A stretch of 64,000 nt of DNA, from assembly GCF_001437285.1 (NCBI RefSeq), contig NZ_JQBF01000003.1, positions 124,001-188,000 on the forward strand, written 5' to 3'. Position 1 is the stretch's first letter, and each line of letters starts with the position of its first letter. Under the pieces are notes generated by a model. The model saw nothing but the letters and a program-made list of their open reading frames with translations, ran no database searches and was not told where the DNA came from. Shown piece after piece: positions 15,966 to 25,256 of this stretch. Origin of the DNA: Pediococcus pentosaceus. Its GTDB lineage: Bacteria > Bacillota > Bacilli > Lactobacillales > Lactobacillaceae. A program made the translations under genes and the position numbers.

Positions 15966-18818
15966 TTAATTGATTAAATCTAAGTATAAATCATATTTGA
16001 CTGCAGTTCGAAGCTTCAAATTAGCTTTAACAATGGGTTTTTCTTTACCTTTAACGGTGCGATATTGTTGTTCTACTGAATCTGAATCGAAATCAACTTG
16101 TCCTAAATAATAAAAATCAGAGCCTTCATCGTCACTTTTTTTAACAAAAAGTAGTAAATCAATCGTGTTATTTTGGTTACCTTCTAGTAGCCGAACTACT
16201 TCATTAGAGTCAAGACGACGAGGGCTTTTAGTATACCAACTTAGTAAAGAAGAATTATAGAAAATGTTGTTATGGTTTAACTCATCAGGGATGTCCGCTC
16301 GTTTCTGGTAAGTAACAAACATAGGACAAAATCCCATTTTTTCTTTATAACCGTAAATTGCGGAAGATTGGTCTGTAGGCCAGCCTAACAAGCTGTTGAC
16401 TTGGCGACGTGTGTATTTTTGATAGAGTGTAAATTTGGTATTCAAATCATAGTTCTTACTATTAATTAATCCAGTTGTAATTACGTCGTCGACTAGTTTT
16501 TTAAAGTAGGAGTTATTTTGATATGAATTCCAAATCGATTCATTCAAATGGTAAGTATTTTCAACCAAAGTTATCATGGCAGTATTGCCATATTTTTTGC
16601 TGTCATTAGGCTGATAATAAGTTAAGTCTAGATGCTTTTCCAATGAGGTAATAGTTGCCACATCAGTATAAGTGCCCATTTGACTTAGTTCGGTGATTAA
16701 ATCATTTTTGGAATATTTACCATTATTAGTAAATAAATCCTGTAATAAAATTAATTCATGAACACGCATGCCGTTTAAAAATTCTCGCGAAATTAAGCGC
16801 AGAAAGCTATCCTCGAGCGTAGTTAACGCCTGCTGGTCATGCATTTTAAACAAAAATTGATGATAATTCTCATATTTATCCACAAAAATTTGAGCATTGG
16901 TAGAGCCGTGCTTTTGAAAATCAACCAGTAAAGGAACTCGACCAAGTTTGTTTTTCAAGTCGATGTATGAAGCACGTAACTTCGTGAGGAGGGTCAAATT
17001 ACTATTATTGATGGAATTATAGATTTGTTCTCGCGCAATTTCACTAAAATTAATAGAAGAAAGTCCGACCGTTTGATTAATAGATATTTTGTTACGAAGG
17101 CTATTTTTGTTTAACGTTTGATCACCAGTAAGGGCAATAGGAATCATATAATTATTCTGGTAATTTCCAATGAAGTCAATAATGGTGACAAAGTCCTTAC
17201 CTTCACTTTTACGCAAGCCACGACCTAGTTGCTGAATAAAGATAATGCTAGATTCTGTATTCCTAAGCATAATAACTTGATTAATTTTAGGTATATCAAT
17301 ACCTTCATTAAAAATATCAACAGTAACAAGGTATTCTATTTCGCCGTTCTCAAACTTTTTGATAGTTGCTTCACGATTATCCACAGAGTCCTCACCAGTT
17401 AGTGCAACGGTTGGATGCCCTTTTTGCGTCATAATTTGGGCTACTTCGTGGGCTTCTTCAGTTCTACTACAAAAAATTAGACCATAAACCTGATCGCCAT
17501 CATGTCCGTAGTAATCAATTTGTTGTTCTACATAATCCATGCGCTCCCTAGAAACTAAGTGTTTCAGAGGCGTATTATCTGTGATGACTTGTCCCTCATA
17601 CTCATAGTCAGTAATTCCAATGTAATGAAATTCACTCAACATTTTTTCTTCAATGGCGTCCTGAAGCCGGATTTCATAAGCAATGTGATAATCAAAAAGT
17701 TCGTATATATTAAAATCATCTGTTCGCTCAGGTGTGGCAGTCATCCCTAACAGAAATTCAGGCTTGAAGTGATTGATTATTTTCTGGTAGGAAGCTGCAC
17801 CAGCTTTGTGAGCTTCATCAATTAAAATATAGTCAAAAGTATTAGCCTTAAGTTCATTTAAAATGTCTGGTCTAGAAAGGGTTTGAATCGTAGCAAAAAC
17901 GTATTTTCGGTCAATTTCTTTAGTTCCACCAGCGAGGATACCGTAGTTATCCGCTGGTCCGCCTAGGACATTTTTAAAACTAAGCAAGGCTTTGCGGAGA
18001 ATTTGTTCCCGATGAACCACGAATAAAAATTTACGAGGCCGATAATTACGCACATCAAAGGCTGCTAAGTATGTTTTACCAGTACCGGTAGCAGAGATAA
18101 TTAATCCGCGCTTCTGACCTTCTGAACGTAAATTAATCAAAGCTTTAAGTGCTGCTTGTTGCATTTGGTTAGGCGTTAAAGGTGATTTATTTTCCAATTG
18201 GAATGGAGTAGTGGGGCTGGATAGAGACACATTTTCTGAATAAAATTTGGCATACTGATCAATCCATTTTTGATTTAATGGTTGGGCTTTTTGCCATTGT
18301 TTCTCAACTTCTTGATTGATTTGTTCAGCTAAACGTCCTTCAGTTTTTGAAGATAATTTGAGATTCCATTCATAGTTTTGAATTAGGGCATTACTGGTCA
18401 AATTTGAGCTACCGATTAAAAATGTTTGATAGTCAGACTTATTAAAAATGTATCCTTTGGCATGAAAGTCACTATCAGCGTCGGCGATCCGTACTTCGAC
18501 ATTGGGAATTTTTAGGAGTTCCGCAAAAATTTTAGGTTGATTAAAATTTAAATAAGTTGAAGTTATAATTCTTCCAGAAACGTGATGACGGGCTAAATCA
18601 GCAAAGGTTACCTTTAAATCGGTTAATACTGCATTAGAAATAAATGCTACAGCAAAAGTAAAACTCGTACAGGTTCGCAATTCTTGCTCCAGGTGATGCT
18701 TTAATTTTTCGTGCGGAGCATTAGCAATTAGTTGTGGCGTGAATTCAGTTTTAGTAGCGATATTTTTATCTAATAATGCTGACAAAATTGAATTTGAAAA
18801 ATTGGTATTTAAATTCAT
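15966..18818 (-). CDS. PLD-nuclease / DEAD-like helicase / DUF3427 protein
   Basis: A 950-residue modular protein. Residues 45-190 form a phospholipase-D-type nuclease domain with a single HxK motif (His119, Lys121, followed by GSSN 136-139). A superfamily 2 helicase follows: Walker A ATGTGKT (243-249), DEAH (334-337), MTATPERTDD, and motif VI QLGRGLRK. The C-terminal 350 residues fit DUF3427. This architecture is widespread and linked by annotation to DNA repair or defence. A perfect GAAC-N4-GTTC box between promoter and start codon implies LexA control. Start ATG 18818 behind AGGAG. It stands alone, without visible partner genes. Confidence 0.88.
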   Translation of the reverse strand: MNLNTNFSNSILSALLDKNIATKTEFTPQLIANAPHEKLKHHLEQELRTCTSFTFAVAFISNAVLTDLKVTFADLARHHVSGRIITSTYLNFNQPKIFAELLKIPNVEVRIADADSDFHAKGYIFNKSDYQTFLIGSSNLTSNALIQNYEWNLKLSSKTEGRLAEQINQEVEKQWQKAQPLNQKWIDQYAKFYSENVSLSSPTTPFQLENKSPLTPNQMQQAALKALINLRSEGQKRGLIISATGTGKTYLAAFDVRNYRPRKFLFVVHREQILRKALLSFKNVLGGPADNYGILAGGTKEIDRKYVFATIQTLSRPDILNELKANTFDYILIDEAHKAGAASYQKIINHFKPEFLLGMTATPERTDDFNIYELFDYHIAYEIRLQDAIEEKMLSEFHYIGITDYEYEGQVITDNTPLKHLVSRERMDYVEQQIDYYGHDGDQVYGLIFCSRTEEAHEVAQIMTQKGHPTVALTGEDSVDNREATIKKFENGEIEYLVTVDIFNEGIDIPKINQVIMLRNTESSIIFIQQLGRGLRKSEGKDFVTIIDFIGNYQNNYMIPIALTGDQTLNKNSLRNKISINQTVGLSSINFSEIAREQIYNSINNSNLTLLTKLRASYIDLKNKLGRVPLLVDFQKHGSTNAQIFVDKYENYHQFLFKMHDQQALTTLEDSFLRLISREFLNGMRVHELILLQDLFTNNGKYSKNDLITELSQMGTYTDVATITSLEKHLDLTYYQPNDSKKYGNTAMITLVENTYHLNESIWNSYQNNSYFKKLVDDVITTGLINSKNYDLNTKFTLYQKYTRRQVNSLLGWPTDQSSAIYGYKEKMGFCPMFVTYQKRADIPDELNHNNIFYNSSLLSWYTKSPRRLDSNEVVRLLEGNQNNTIDLLLFVKKSDDEGSDFYYLGQVDFDSDSVEQQYRTVKGKEKPIVKANLKLRTAVKYDLYLDLIN

Positions 18819-18835
18819 AGATAAACTCCTAATTG

Positions 18836-18847
18836 GAACATTTGTTC
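18836..18847 (-). promoter_or_regulatory. LexA (SOS) box upstream of the helicase gene
   Basis: GAACATTTGTTC matches the Gram-positive LexA/DinR consensus GAAC-N4-GTTC. On the minus strand TATAAT lies at 18859-18864, so the box sits at the transcription start, 17 bases before the ATG, where a repressor would block initiation. Confidence 0.75.
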
Positions 18848-19095
18848 TGTTTTTTACAATTATAACAATAATTCTTTAAAAGCATATCAAAGTAGGGAAA
18901 CTGTTAAAAAAAGATACTTAATCCTTTAACCCAATAAAAATTAGCCGGTTAAAACTTTTAATCCGTCTTTATAGTCTTTACAGTTACATAACAAAAATAA
19001 AGAATTTAGGACACGTTGTAGTTAAAGATGTAGAATAATCTAAGTGTCTTTATAAGAGATAAGTTAAATAGAATGGAAATGGTGGGTGGATCTTT

Positions 19096-20952
19096 TTGGC
19101 GTTAATCGGATTGATCATTTTTATAATTGCTCAGCTAGGTTATGCTGGGTCAATTAGAATGGTAGGGGTTAATAAATACATGGCATGGATTACTTCAATG
19201 ATAATCCAAACCCTTCTTCTATACATAATGGCGATGTTAAACTGGTTAAGGTTTGGGCTTCGCGCGGTTGTTATTTTGGGCTGTATTTTATTCTTGGTAC
19301 GTATGGTAATGGCGATCTTCAAGATTCAAAAAATACCATTTGAAGGTTTTCATTATTTTGATTTGTGGATGATTGTGATTGGACTTTCACTAGGAACGAC
19401 TTTATATAGCAGTCCTTTGCTTCACTATGATAATTATTCCCACTGGGCTTTAATTGTTAAATATTTATTGTTACAAGGACACTTACCAATTGCTTCAGAT
19501 GCAATTATTTCGTTTACTTCATATCCTCCGGCAACGGCTTTATTTATCACTCAATTTGTAACTTGGGTTGGATTCAGTAGTGGTGCGATGTTAGTAGGAC
19601 AATTTTTACTAATTTGGGCGGGACTTTATGCTGTTTTTGCGGTATTAAGAGATTATACAAGGTCAACCAATGCTTTTATTTTATGTCTCACCATTTCACT
19701 CATTAATGTGTTCAACATTGCCATTCGGATGAACAATCTATTAGTTGATTTTATCCTTCCGGTAGTTGCAGCAGCTGGCATTGCCGGTGTCTATGTGTAT
19801 CGACATCAACCACGGTTGCAATGTGTTACAGCCTTTTTGTTCGGTTCAGAGTTATTTTTAATTAAAAATTCTGGAACCATGTATGTGGTTATGATTGGTT
19901 TTTACTTATTATATTTGTTAATGAAGAACTCTAAAGAAATTAAGTGGTTTAAGCGCTTTGGAAAAAGTTTGGGTCTAACAGCCCTTACGATGGTGGGGAG
20001 TTACCTATCATTTTTCTGGTGGAATCAGCATGTCCATGCCACTTTTAGCACCGTTTCTAAGCATCAAATTAGTACATCTGCATATAAAAATCAATTAGCT
20101 AGTGAAAGTTCAAAAGTAATAATGAAGATTGGTAATAAGTTTTTACATCAAATTTTCAGTTTGGATTCACTATCAACTAGGGGTTTTTTACTGGTTAATT
20201 TAACGCTGATAATCGCGTGGGTTGTTATTCGCTTGTATCTCAAGAAACCTAATAATTTACTCAAAGTCCTACTAGCTTTAGATGCTAGTTTTGTTGCATA
20301 CTATCTCAGTGTCTTTGCGATGTATATTGTATCAATGCCTTATTCAGAAGCAATTAATTTAGAGGGTTCTGAACGTTATTTATCTAGTATGGTAATTTTA
20401 AACATGTTGTTAGCCACGATGGCACTCGTCGTAGCGATGGACCGAGCGATGTATGAGCCTGATGTAAGTAAACGTGGAATACGAAGTTTCAAAAATATTA
20501 TTACAAAAAATACTTACCAATTATCTGCCTTAGTTTTAGCTTTATTTTCAACCATTCTGATGTTCTCAGAAATTAACGGGATTAAGTATCGGAGCACAAT
20601 TGGAAAAGAAGAGTTACCGGTAGAACTTAATCATATTGCCAAACAAGATATGAAATACAATCATACTAAAGTATTGGTAGTTGATCCGCACACAGCTGAC
20701 GTTAATGACTACTATGCTGGATATGTTGGTAAATACTATTTCTTCTCTGATAAAGTAGATGGACGCGAAAACTTTATGTTGTCCAATTCAGACTTTAAAA
20801 AAGTTGTTCAAAGATACCAATATGTGGCATTACCGGAATGGCACCGAACTTTCACAACAATGTTGAGAAAAACATATCACGAAGATTATAAGGTAGGCTT
20901 ATATAAAGTTACCCCAAAAGGTTTACAAAAAGTTAATCAAATTAAAAATTAA
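19096..20952 (+). CDS. Large polytopic membrane protein, possible GT-C type glycosyltransferase
   Basis: A 618-residue protein with roughly 12 hydrophobic segments and a soluble C-terminal domain from about residue 510. The loop after the second or third helix contains LLHYDNYSHWALIVKYL, with an Asp in the place where GT-C fold glycosyltransferases have their catalytic acidic residue. The C-terminal part (VLVVDPHTADVNDYYAG) is globular. I do not recognise a characterised orthologue; a lipid-linked sugar transferase for wall or surface glycan is the best guess, and a transporter is the alternative. Start TTG 19096, behind GGTGGA. Monocistronic, with a terminator directly after the stop. Confidence 0.6.
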   Translation: MALIGLIIFIIAQLGYAGSIRMVGVNKYMAWITSMIIQTLLLYIMAMLNWLRFGLRAVVILGCILFLVRMVMAIFKIQKIPFEGFHYFDLWMIVIGLSLGTTLYSSPLLHYDNYSHWALIVKYLLLQGHLPIASDAIISFTSYPPATALFITQFVTWVGFSSGAMLVGQFLLIWAGLYAVFAVLRDYTRSTNAFILCLTISLINVFNIAIRMNNLLVDFILPVVAAAGIAGVYVYRHQPRLQCVTAFLFGSELFLIKNSGTMYVVMIGFYLLYLLMKNSKEIKWFKRFGKSLGLTALTMVGSYLSFFWWNQHVHATFSTVSKHQISTSAYKNQLASESSKVIMKIGNKFLHQIFSLDSLSTRGFLLVNLTLIIAWVVIRLYLKKPNNLLKVLLALDASFVAYYLSVFAMYIVSMPYSEAINLEGSERYLSSMVILNMLLATMALVVAMDRAMYEPDVSKRGIRSFKNIITKNTYQLSALVLALFSTILMFSEINGIKYRSTIGKEELPVELNHIAKQDMKYNHTKVLVVDPHTADVNDYYAGYVGKYYFFSDKVDGRENFMLSNSDFKKVVQRYQYVALPEWHRTFTTMLRKTYHEDYKVGLYKVTPKGLQKVNQIKN

Positions 20953-21023
20953 AAAAACTTGGTACGTAGCAATAATAACAACTCTAGGGAGTCTATTAAA
21001 ATTACTATGTACCAAGTTTTTTT
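20951..21023. terminator. Bidirectional terminator with internal stem
   Basis: AACTTGGTACGTAG (20956-20969) pairs with CTATGTACCAAGTT (21005-21018) with one G-T; A7 and T7 flank it. A small ACTC / GAGT stem lies in the loop. Serves both converging genes. Confidence 0.85.
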
Positions 21024-21969
21024 AGTAACCACGAGTTAAATCAACAATATTTGTATCAGGATGCCCATCTTTTAGAAAGGTTTGTAAGTTGTGGACAAAC
21101 ACATCCTGAACACCTGGCAGCATCTCAGAGCTTACCGCTGAATTATGTGGTGTAATTAAAACTTGTGGATAATCCCATAGTGGGCTATCTGAAGCAAGTG
21201 GTTCTTCTTCGAAAACATCTAATGCGGCATGTTTAACGCGACCATCATCAAGAGCTTGCATTAAGGCAGAAGTATCGACTGATGGTCCTCGACCGACATT
21301 AATAAATAGATATAAATGCTCTAATTGATTAAAGAATTGATGGTCAAACATATGAGTAGTTTCTGGAGTTAAGGGGAGAATGTTGACAATAATATCAGCA
21401 TCTTGAATGATATTTGAATAAGCGTTATCTGCTACGGTATCATCAAAATTAGTAGCTGCATGACCAGAATGGTTAACACCGGTAGTATAACCACCTAAAG
21501 CTTTAGCTTCTCGAGCAATTTCTTGTCCAATGTGACCAGTATCGAAAATTAACCATTTTTTATTTGAGAGTAGGGTTAGTTCCTCATAATGGCGACTACC
21601 ATCCCATTGCTTTTGGCGACGCATGTTAAGAGCTAAATTCATATCGCGCATGAAGTATAAGGCATATAAAAGAACCGTATTGGCAATGGCTTCGCTGTGG
21701 ACACCGCTAGTATTGGTTAAAGTAATTTTTTGATCTGTAAGTTGTTGTTTAGGAAAATAATCAATTCCAGCACTAAAAGATTGAATCCATTTTAACTGAT
21801 GGTGAGGAGTATCTAATAGAGATTGCACATGATGGTCATAGCCCCAAGCAACTTGGATTTCTTTTAAGTCTGCCTTAGTAATAGACGAACTATTAAGGTA
21901 TGTCACATTGTCTTTGGGTAAATTAGTCCTAATTTGTTTAGGAATTTGGTCGGATATATAAATTTTCAT
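21022..21969 (-). CDS. D-isomer-specific 2-hydroxyacid dehydrogenase family protein
   Basis: A 315-residue NAD(P)-dependent oxidoreductase of the family that reduces 2-oxoacids to D-2-hydroxyacids. The catalytic Arg (NVGRGP), Glu (VFEEEP) and His (TPHNS) are all present. The dinucleotide-binding loop reads IFDTGHIGQE; the first Gly of GxGxxG is replaced by Asp, which is unusual and could weaken cofactor binding. ATG 21969 follows GGAGG; the extension to 22059 is an artefact running through the promoter. It is divergent from the ECF S component. Substrate cannot be read from sequence. Confidence 0.85.
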   Translation of the reverse strand: MKIYISDQIPKQIRTNLPKDNVTYLNSSSITKADLKEIQVAWGYDHHVQSLLDTPHHQLKWIQSFSAGIDYFPKQQLTDQKITLTNTSGVHSEAIANTVLLYALYFMRDMNLALNMRRQKQWDGSRHYEELTLLSNKKWLIFDTGHIGQEIAREAKALGGYTTGVNHSGHAATNFDDTVADNAYSNIIQDADIIVNILPLTPETTHMFDHQFFNQLEHLYLFINVGRGPSVDTSALMQALDDGRVKHAALDVFEEEPLASDSPLWDYPQVLITPHNSAVSSEMLPGVQDVFVHNLQTFLKDGHPDTNIVDLTRGY

Positions 21970-22042
21970 CTTAATCCTCCTTTGATTAATCGCCTCAATG
22001 ATATAATATATAGAATACTTTTTACAGTAAGGAGCTTTAACA

Positions 22043-22666
22043 ATGACAAGAAAAACCAACGCTGGGAAGATTAGTATACTTGCGTTATTTGCAGCGATTA
22101 TTATTATTCAAAATTATGTCCCACTATTAGGATATATCCCCGTAGGAATATTTGTAGTAACTACAATTCACATCACGGTTGTTATTGCGGCGATTGTTCT
22201 AGGACCGGTAGATGGTGCGATAGTTGGTGGAATTTGGGGGATCGTTGATTGGATAAAGGCACTTACTTTAACAGCGAGTCCTTTTAGTAACATCGTGATG
22301 GCTAACCCCATGGTATCAATTGTACCTCGCATTTTAATCGGTTTAGTAACAGGTTTGGTAGTCAACTGGATGATAAGAATTAATATTAAACAACAGATTA
22401 CTTTGATTGTCGGGTCGATCATTGGCTCTTTGGTTAATACTAGTTTAGTTTTAAGTATGATTTACATCTTTTTTCACGATGGTTCTGGAATTTATGCAGC
22501 TCTCAATATTCAAGATTTGATGCCATATTTATTGTCTGTGGCGGGGGTTCATGGAATACCTGAGGCCATTGCAGCAGGTGTGATTGCACCGCTAATTTCA
22601 ATTCCGCTGTTAAAATATACTAAAGTGGGACAAGAAAGATTCAGACAATATGAAAGAAAAAATTAA
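22043..22666 (+). CDS. ECF transporter S component (vitamin-binding membrane protein)
   Basis: A 207-residue, six-helix membrane protein of the ECF S-component type, ending in a basic tail. The N-terminal helix (KISILALFAAIIIIQNYVPLLGYIPVG) and the TTIHITVVIAAIVLGP-DGAIVGG-WG block are typical. It would dock on the EcfA1/A2/T module encoded at the start of the window. It resembles S components annotated for pantothenate or related small vitamins, but substrate specificity is not settled by sequence reading. Start ATG 22043 behind AAGGAG. No riboswitch was seen upstream. Confidence 0.8.
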   Translation: MTRKTNAGKISILALFAAIIIIQNYVPLLGYIPVGIFVVTTIHITVVIAAIVLGPVDGAIVGGIWGIVDWIKALTLTASPFSNIVMANPMVSIVPRILIGLVTGLVVNWMIRINIKQQITLIVGSIIGSLVNTSLVLSMIYIFFHDGSGIYAALNIQDLMPYLLSVAGVHGIPEAIAAGVIAPLISIPLLKYTKVGQERFRQYERKN

Positions 22667-22711
22667 TTTTTAACTTGATTAGTTGTCACAGGACTATGAT
22701 TTTTTTGATGG

Positions 22712-22726
22712 TTCAGTTAAACTGAA
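22712..22726. promoter_or_regulatory. Palindrome upstream of the GH73 gene
   Basis: TTCAGTT-A-AACTGAA is a perfect 7-bp inverted repeat about 28 bases before the start of the glucosaminidase gene; a possible operator, binding protein unknown. Confidence 0.35.
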
Positions 22727-22753
22727 TACGTACACCAAAATGAAGGGTCTGGA

Positions 22754-23404
22754 TTGCGAGTGGCGAAGAGAAAAAGAAGACGAAAATCTAGTTCTTTTTA
22801 TAATCGAGGTCAGTTACACGTTTCTAACTTGATCGGTGTTTTGTTAGCATTATGCCTGATTGTAGCAGTTAGCATGAAGTTATATGTCACTCAGCATAAT
22901 GTCGTGGACGATAGTGTGGCTACGGAAGCATCTAATGATGCTCAACATCAGCAATTTATTAAAACAATTGGACCGTATGCCCAACAAATGCAGCGGCAAT
23001 ATGGCATATTACCTAGCATTACAATGGCTCAAGCAATTTTAGAGTCGGATTGGGGACAGAGTACCCTATCTAAAAAGTTTAATAACTACTATGGAATTAA
23101 AGGTGATTCCGATTCTAATAGTAGGTATTTTAAGACGCAGGAATTCGTAAATGGTAGATGGGTAACTGTTTCAGCTCGATTTAGGGTTTATTCTTCATGG
23201 CAAGAGTCAATGCGAGATCATTCACTTCTTTTGGTTAACGGAACAAATTGGAATTCGCAACAGTACCAAGCGGTCATCAATGCGGCAGATTATAAACAAG
23301 CTGCGCAAGCACTGTATGATGCCCAATATGCAACTGATCCGGATTATCCTAGTAAATTAATTAATTTAATTCAAAAATATGGTTTAAATAACTATGATAA
23401 ATAG
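22754..23404 (+). CDS. GH73-type N-acetylglucosaminidase, membrane anchored
   Basis: A 216-residue peptidoglycan hydrolase. A basic N-terminus (RVAKRKRRRKSSS) precedes one membrane helix at about residues 25-44; the catalytic domain follows from about residue 65, with the expected Glu97 in MAQAILESDWGQS and downstream YYGIKG and FRVYSSWQESMRDH motifs. It probably hydrolyses N-acetylglucosaminyl linkages in the glycan strand. Start TTG 22754 follows AAGGG; GTG 22760 is an alternative. Ten bases separate it from xpt. Confidence 0.88.
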   Translation: MRVAKRKRRRKSSSFYNRGQLHVSNLIGVLLALCLIVAVSMKLYVTQHNVVDDSVATEASNDAQHQQFIKTIGPYAQQMQRQYGILPSITMAQAILESDWGQSTLSKKFNNYYGIKGDSDSNSRYFKTQEFVNGRWVTVSARFRVYSSWQESMRDHSLLLVNGTNWNSQQYQAVINAADYKQAAQALYDAQYATDPDYPSKLINLIQKYGLNNYDK

Positions 23405-23413
23405 GGGGATATT

Positions 23414-23986
23414 ATGAAGTTACTTGAAGATAAGATTAAGTCCGAAGGAATCGTATTACCAAACAACGTTTTAAAGGTAGATGGTTTTTTAAATCACCAG
23501 GTGGATGCTCAATTGATGTTTGAAATTGGCAAAGAATTTGGACGTTTATTTAAAAAACAGAACGTAACAAAGATTTTAACGGTTGAATCTTCAGGAATTG
23601 CCCCTGCTGTAATGACTGGCTTAGCAATGGATGTGCCAGTTGTTTTCGCTAGAAAGCATAAGAGCTTGACCCTTACTGATGATTTATACACAGCGTCAGT
23701 TTACTCATATACAAAGCAAACTAGTAATCAAATTTCTATTTCAAAACGGTTTATTGATGAAGAAGATCGAGTTTTGATTATTGATGATTTTTTGGCTAAT
23801 GGCCAAGCGATTTCTGGATTGCTTGATATTGCGGATGCAGCTAATATCGATGTAGTGGGAGTCGGAATTGTGATTGAAAAGACTTTCCAAAAGGGAAGCC
23901 AAATTATTAAAGACCGCGACATTCAGTTAGAATCTTTAGCAAGAATTAAGGCGCTAACGGATGATGGTCAAGTTGAATTTGAATAA
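23414..23986 (+). CDS. xpt: Xanthine phosphoribosyltransferase
   Basis: Xpt salvages xanthine to XMP with PRPP. At 190 residues it has family length, with the PRPP-binding loop [15 protein letters not shown] and the N-terminal [31 protein letters not shown] characteristic of the enzyme. ATG 23414 lies behind GGGGG. No purine riboswitch precedes it, probably because it is co-transcribed with the GH73 gene upstream. Confidence 0.95.
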   Translation: MKLLEDKIKSEGIVLPNNVLKVDGFLNHQVDAQLMFEIGKEFGRLFKKQNVTKILTVESSGIAPAVMTGLAMDVPVVFARKHKSLTLTDDLYTASVYSYTKQTSNQISISKRFIDEEDRVLIIDDFLANGQAISGLLDIADAANIDVVGVGIVIEKTFQKGSQIIKDRDIQLESLARIKALTDDGQVEFE

Positions 23987-24024
23987 ATAAGTAAGAAGAT
24001 TGATGAACAGGCGGGATGATTTAA

Positions 24025-25164
24025 GTGGAGAGTGAAGTAATTACCTCTAGAAAAATTATTTATCCAGGGGACATAATTGGTATTATTGGAGAAGGACGTT
24101 CAAGTGTACAACTCGTTGCTACTGCAAAGTCAATGGGTTTTAAGGTTGCTACATACGTTACTTCTGAGAAAAATGGCGTGAATCAATATGCGGACATTAG
24201 TTTTGTCGGTAGTATTCATGATGGGGAAAAATTACAACGCTTTGCAGAACGTTGTAAAATTGTTCTATACGAATCAGAACTAATTGATATTAAAACAATT
24301 CAATATTTACAACAATTTGTTTCAATTCCACAAGGAGTTAAATTACTTGAATTAAATCAAGATCGAATCCTAGAACGAGCAACTCTAGAACAAACAGGGA
24401 TTAAGGGAACGCCCTATGTTACAGTTGTAGATTTAGACGATTTATATGAGTCAATTAATGAAATTGGATATCCGGCTATTCTTCGTCCAATCTTAAAGGA
24501 TGCTATGACTGAAAAAGAGTTAATTCTTAAGAGTGAGATAGATATTCCAAAGGCCAGCGTACTATTAGAACGTGGAACTTATATGCTTCAACCAGTTATG
24601 ACCGGTGGAAAAGAGATCGCAGTAAGTATTGTTAAAGATCAAAATAATCGGCAAAAAATGTTCCCAATGGTCGAGAATGTTTACGAAAACCATTTTCTAA
24701 AAGAAACTAAAGTTCCAGTTGATTTAGATTCAAAAGTTCAAAATTCAGTATTAGAAGCAGCAACTAAAATTGCTGGTTTAGTAGAGTACGTAGGTGTATT
24801 TTCAATCGTCTTCTATGTTGATGGTGAGGACATCTATTTTGAACAATTAATACCTGGAATTCGTGATGAACAAAACGTATTTAATCTAGCGTCAAACACC
24901 ACGGTCTATGAAGAAATGCTCCGGGCCTTGAGTGGAATGATGATTAGTGACATCCGGCTCCAAGTACCAACCATCATGTTAAACATTACGGATGAACAAA
25001 TGAAGAAAATCAAAACACAGTGGTTAATTAAATCAAATTGGCATTTCCACTTCTATCCGCAAGTAGATGACGCAGATGCTAAACAGCATATCGGATATAT
25101 CTTGGCAGATGGTGATGATGTCAAACAAATTCAAGAACAAATTGATAACACTGATATTTGGTAA
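24025..25164 (+). CDS. ATP-grasp protein, divergent PurK-like
   Basis: A 379-residue protein with the overall plan of N5-carboxyaminoimidazole ribonucleotide synthase (PurK): an N-terminal nucleotide-binding-like region, an ATP-grasp domain (FSIVFYVDGEDIYFEQLIPGIRDEQNVFNL) and a C-terminal cap. The glycine-rich N-terminal loop reads IIGEGRSSVQL rather than the usual IIGGGQLGR, and no purE or other purine gene adjoins it. It may be a paralogue with a different role. Start GTG 24025 behind GGCGGGATG. It lies between xpt and pcrA, where lactobacilli often carry a PurK-like gene. Confidence 0.65.
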   Translation: MESEVITSRKIIYPGDIIGIIGEGRSSVQLVATAKSMGFKVATYVTSEKNGVNQYADISFVGSIHDGEKLQRFAERCKIVLYESELIDIKTIQYLQQFVSIPQGVKLLELNQDRILERATLEQTGIKGTPYVTVVDLDDLYESINEIGYPAILRPILKDAMTEKELILKSEIDIPKASVLLERGTYMLQPVMTGGKEIAVSIVKDQNNRQKMFPMVENVYENHFLKETKVPVDLDSKVQNSVLEAATKIAGLVEYVGVFSIVFYVDGEDIYFEQLIPGIRDEQNVFNLASNTTVYEEMLRALSGMMISDIRLQVPTIMLNITDEQMKKIKTQWLIKSNWHFHFYPQVDDADAKQHIGYILADGDDVKQIQEQIDNTDIW

Positions 25165-25174
25165 AACTCTGTTA

Positions 25175-25200
25175 AAGTCGGTAAATAAACCGGCTTTTTT
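25175..25200 (+). terminator. Terminator after the PurK-like gene
   Basis: AAGTCGGT / ACCGGCTT (one G-U) with a 6-base loop and a T-run; a TATAAT -10 box for pcrA follows at 25203-25208. Confidence 0.8.
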
Positions 25201-25256
25201 TGATATAATGGTTTGTGGTTATTTTTTAGTTACGTAGATAGAGAGGATTGAACAAA

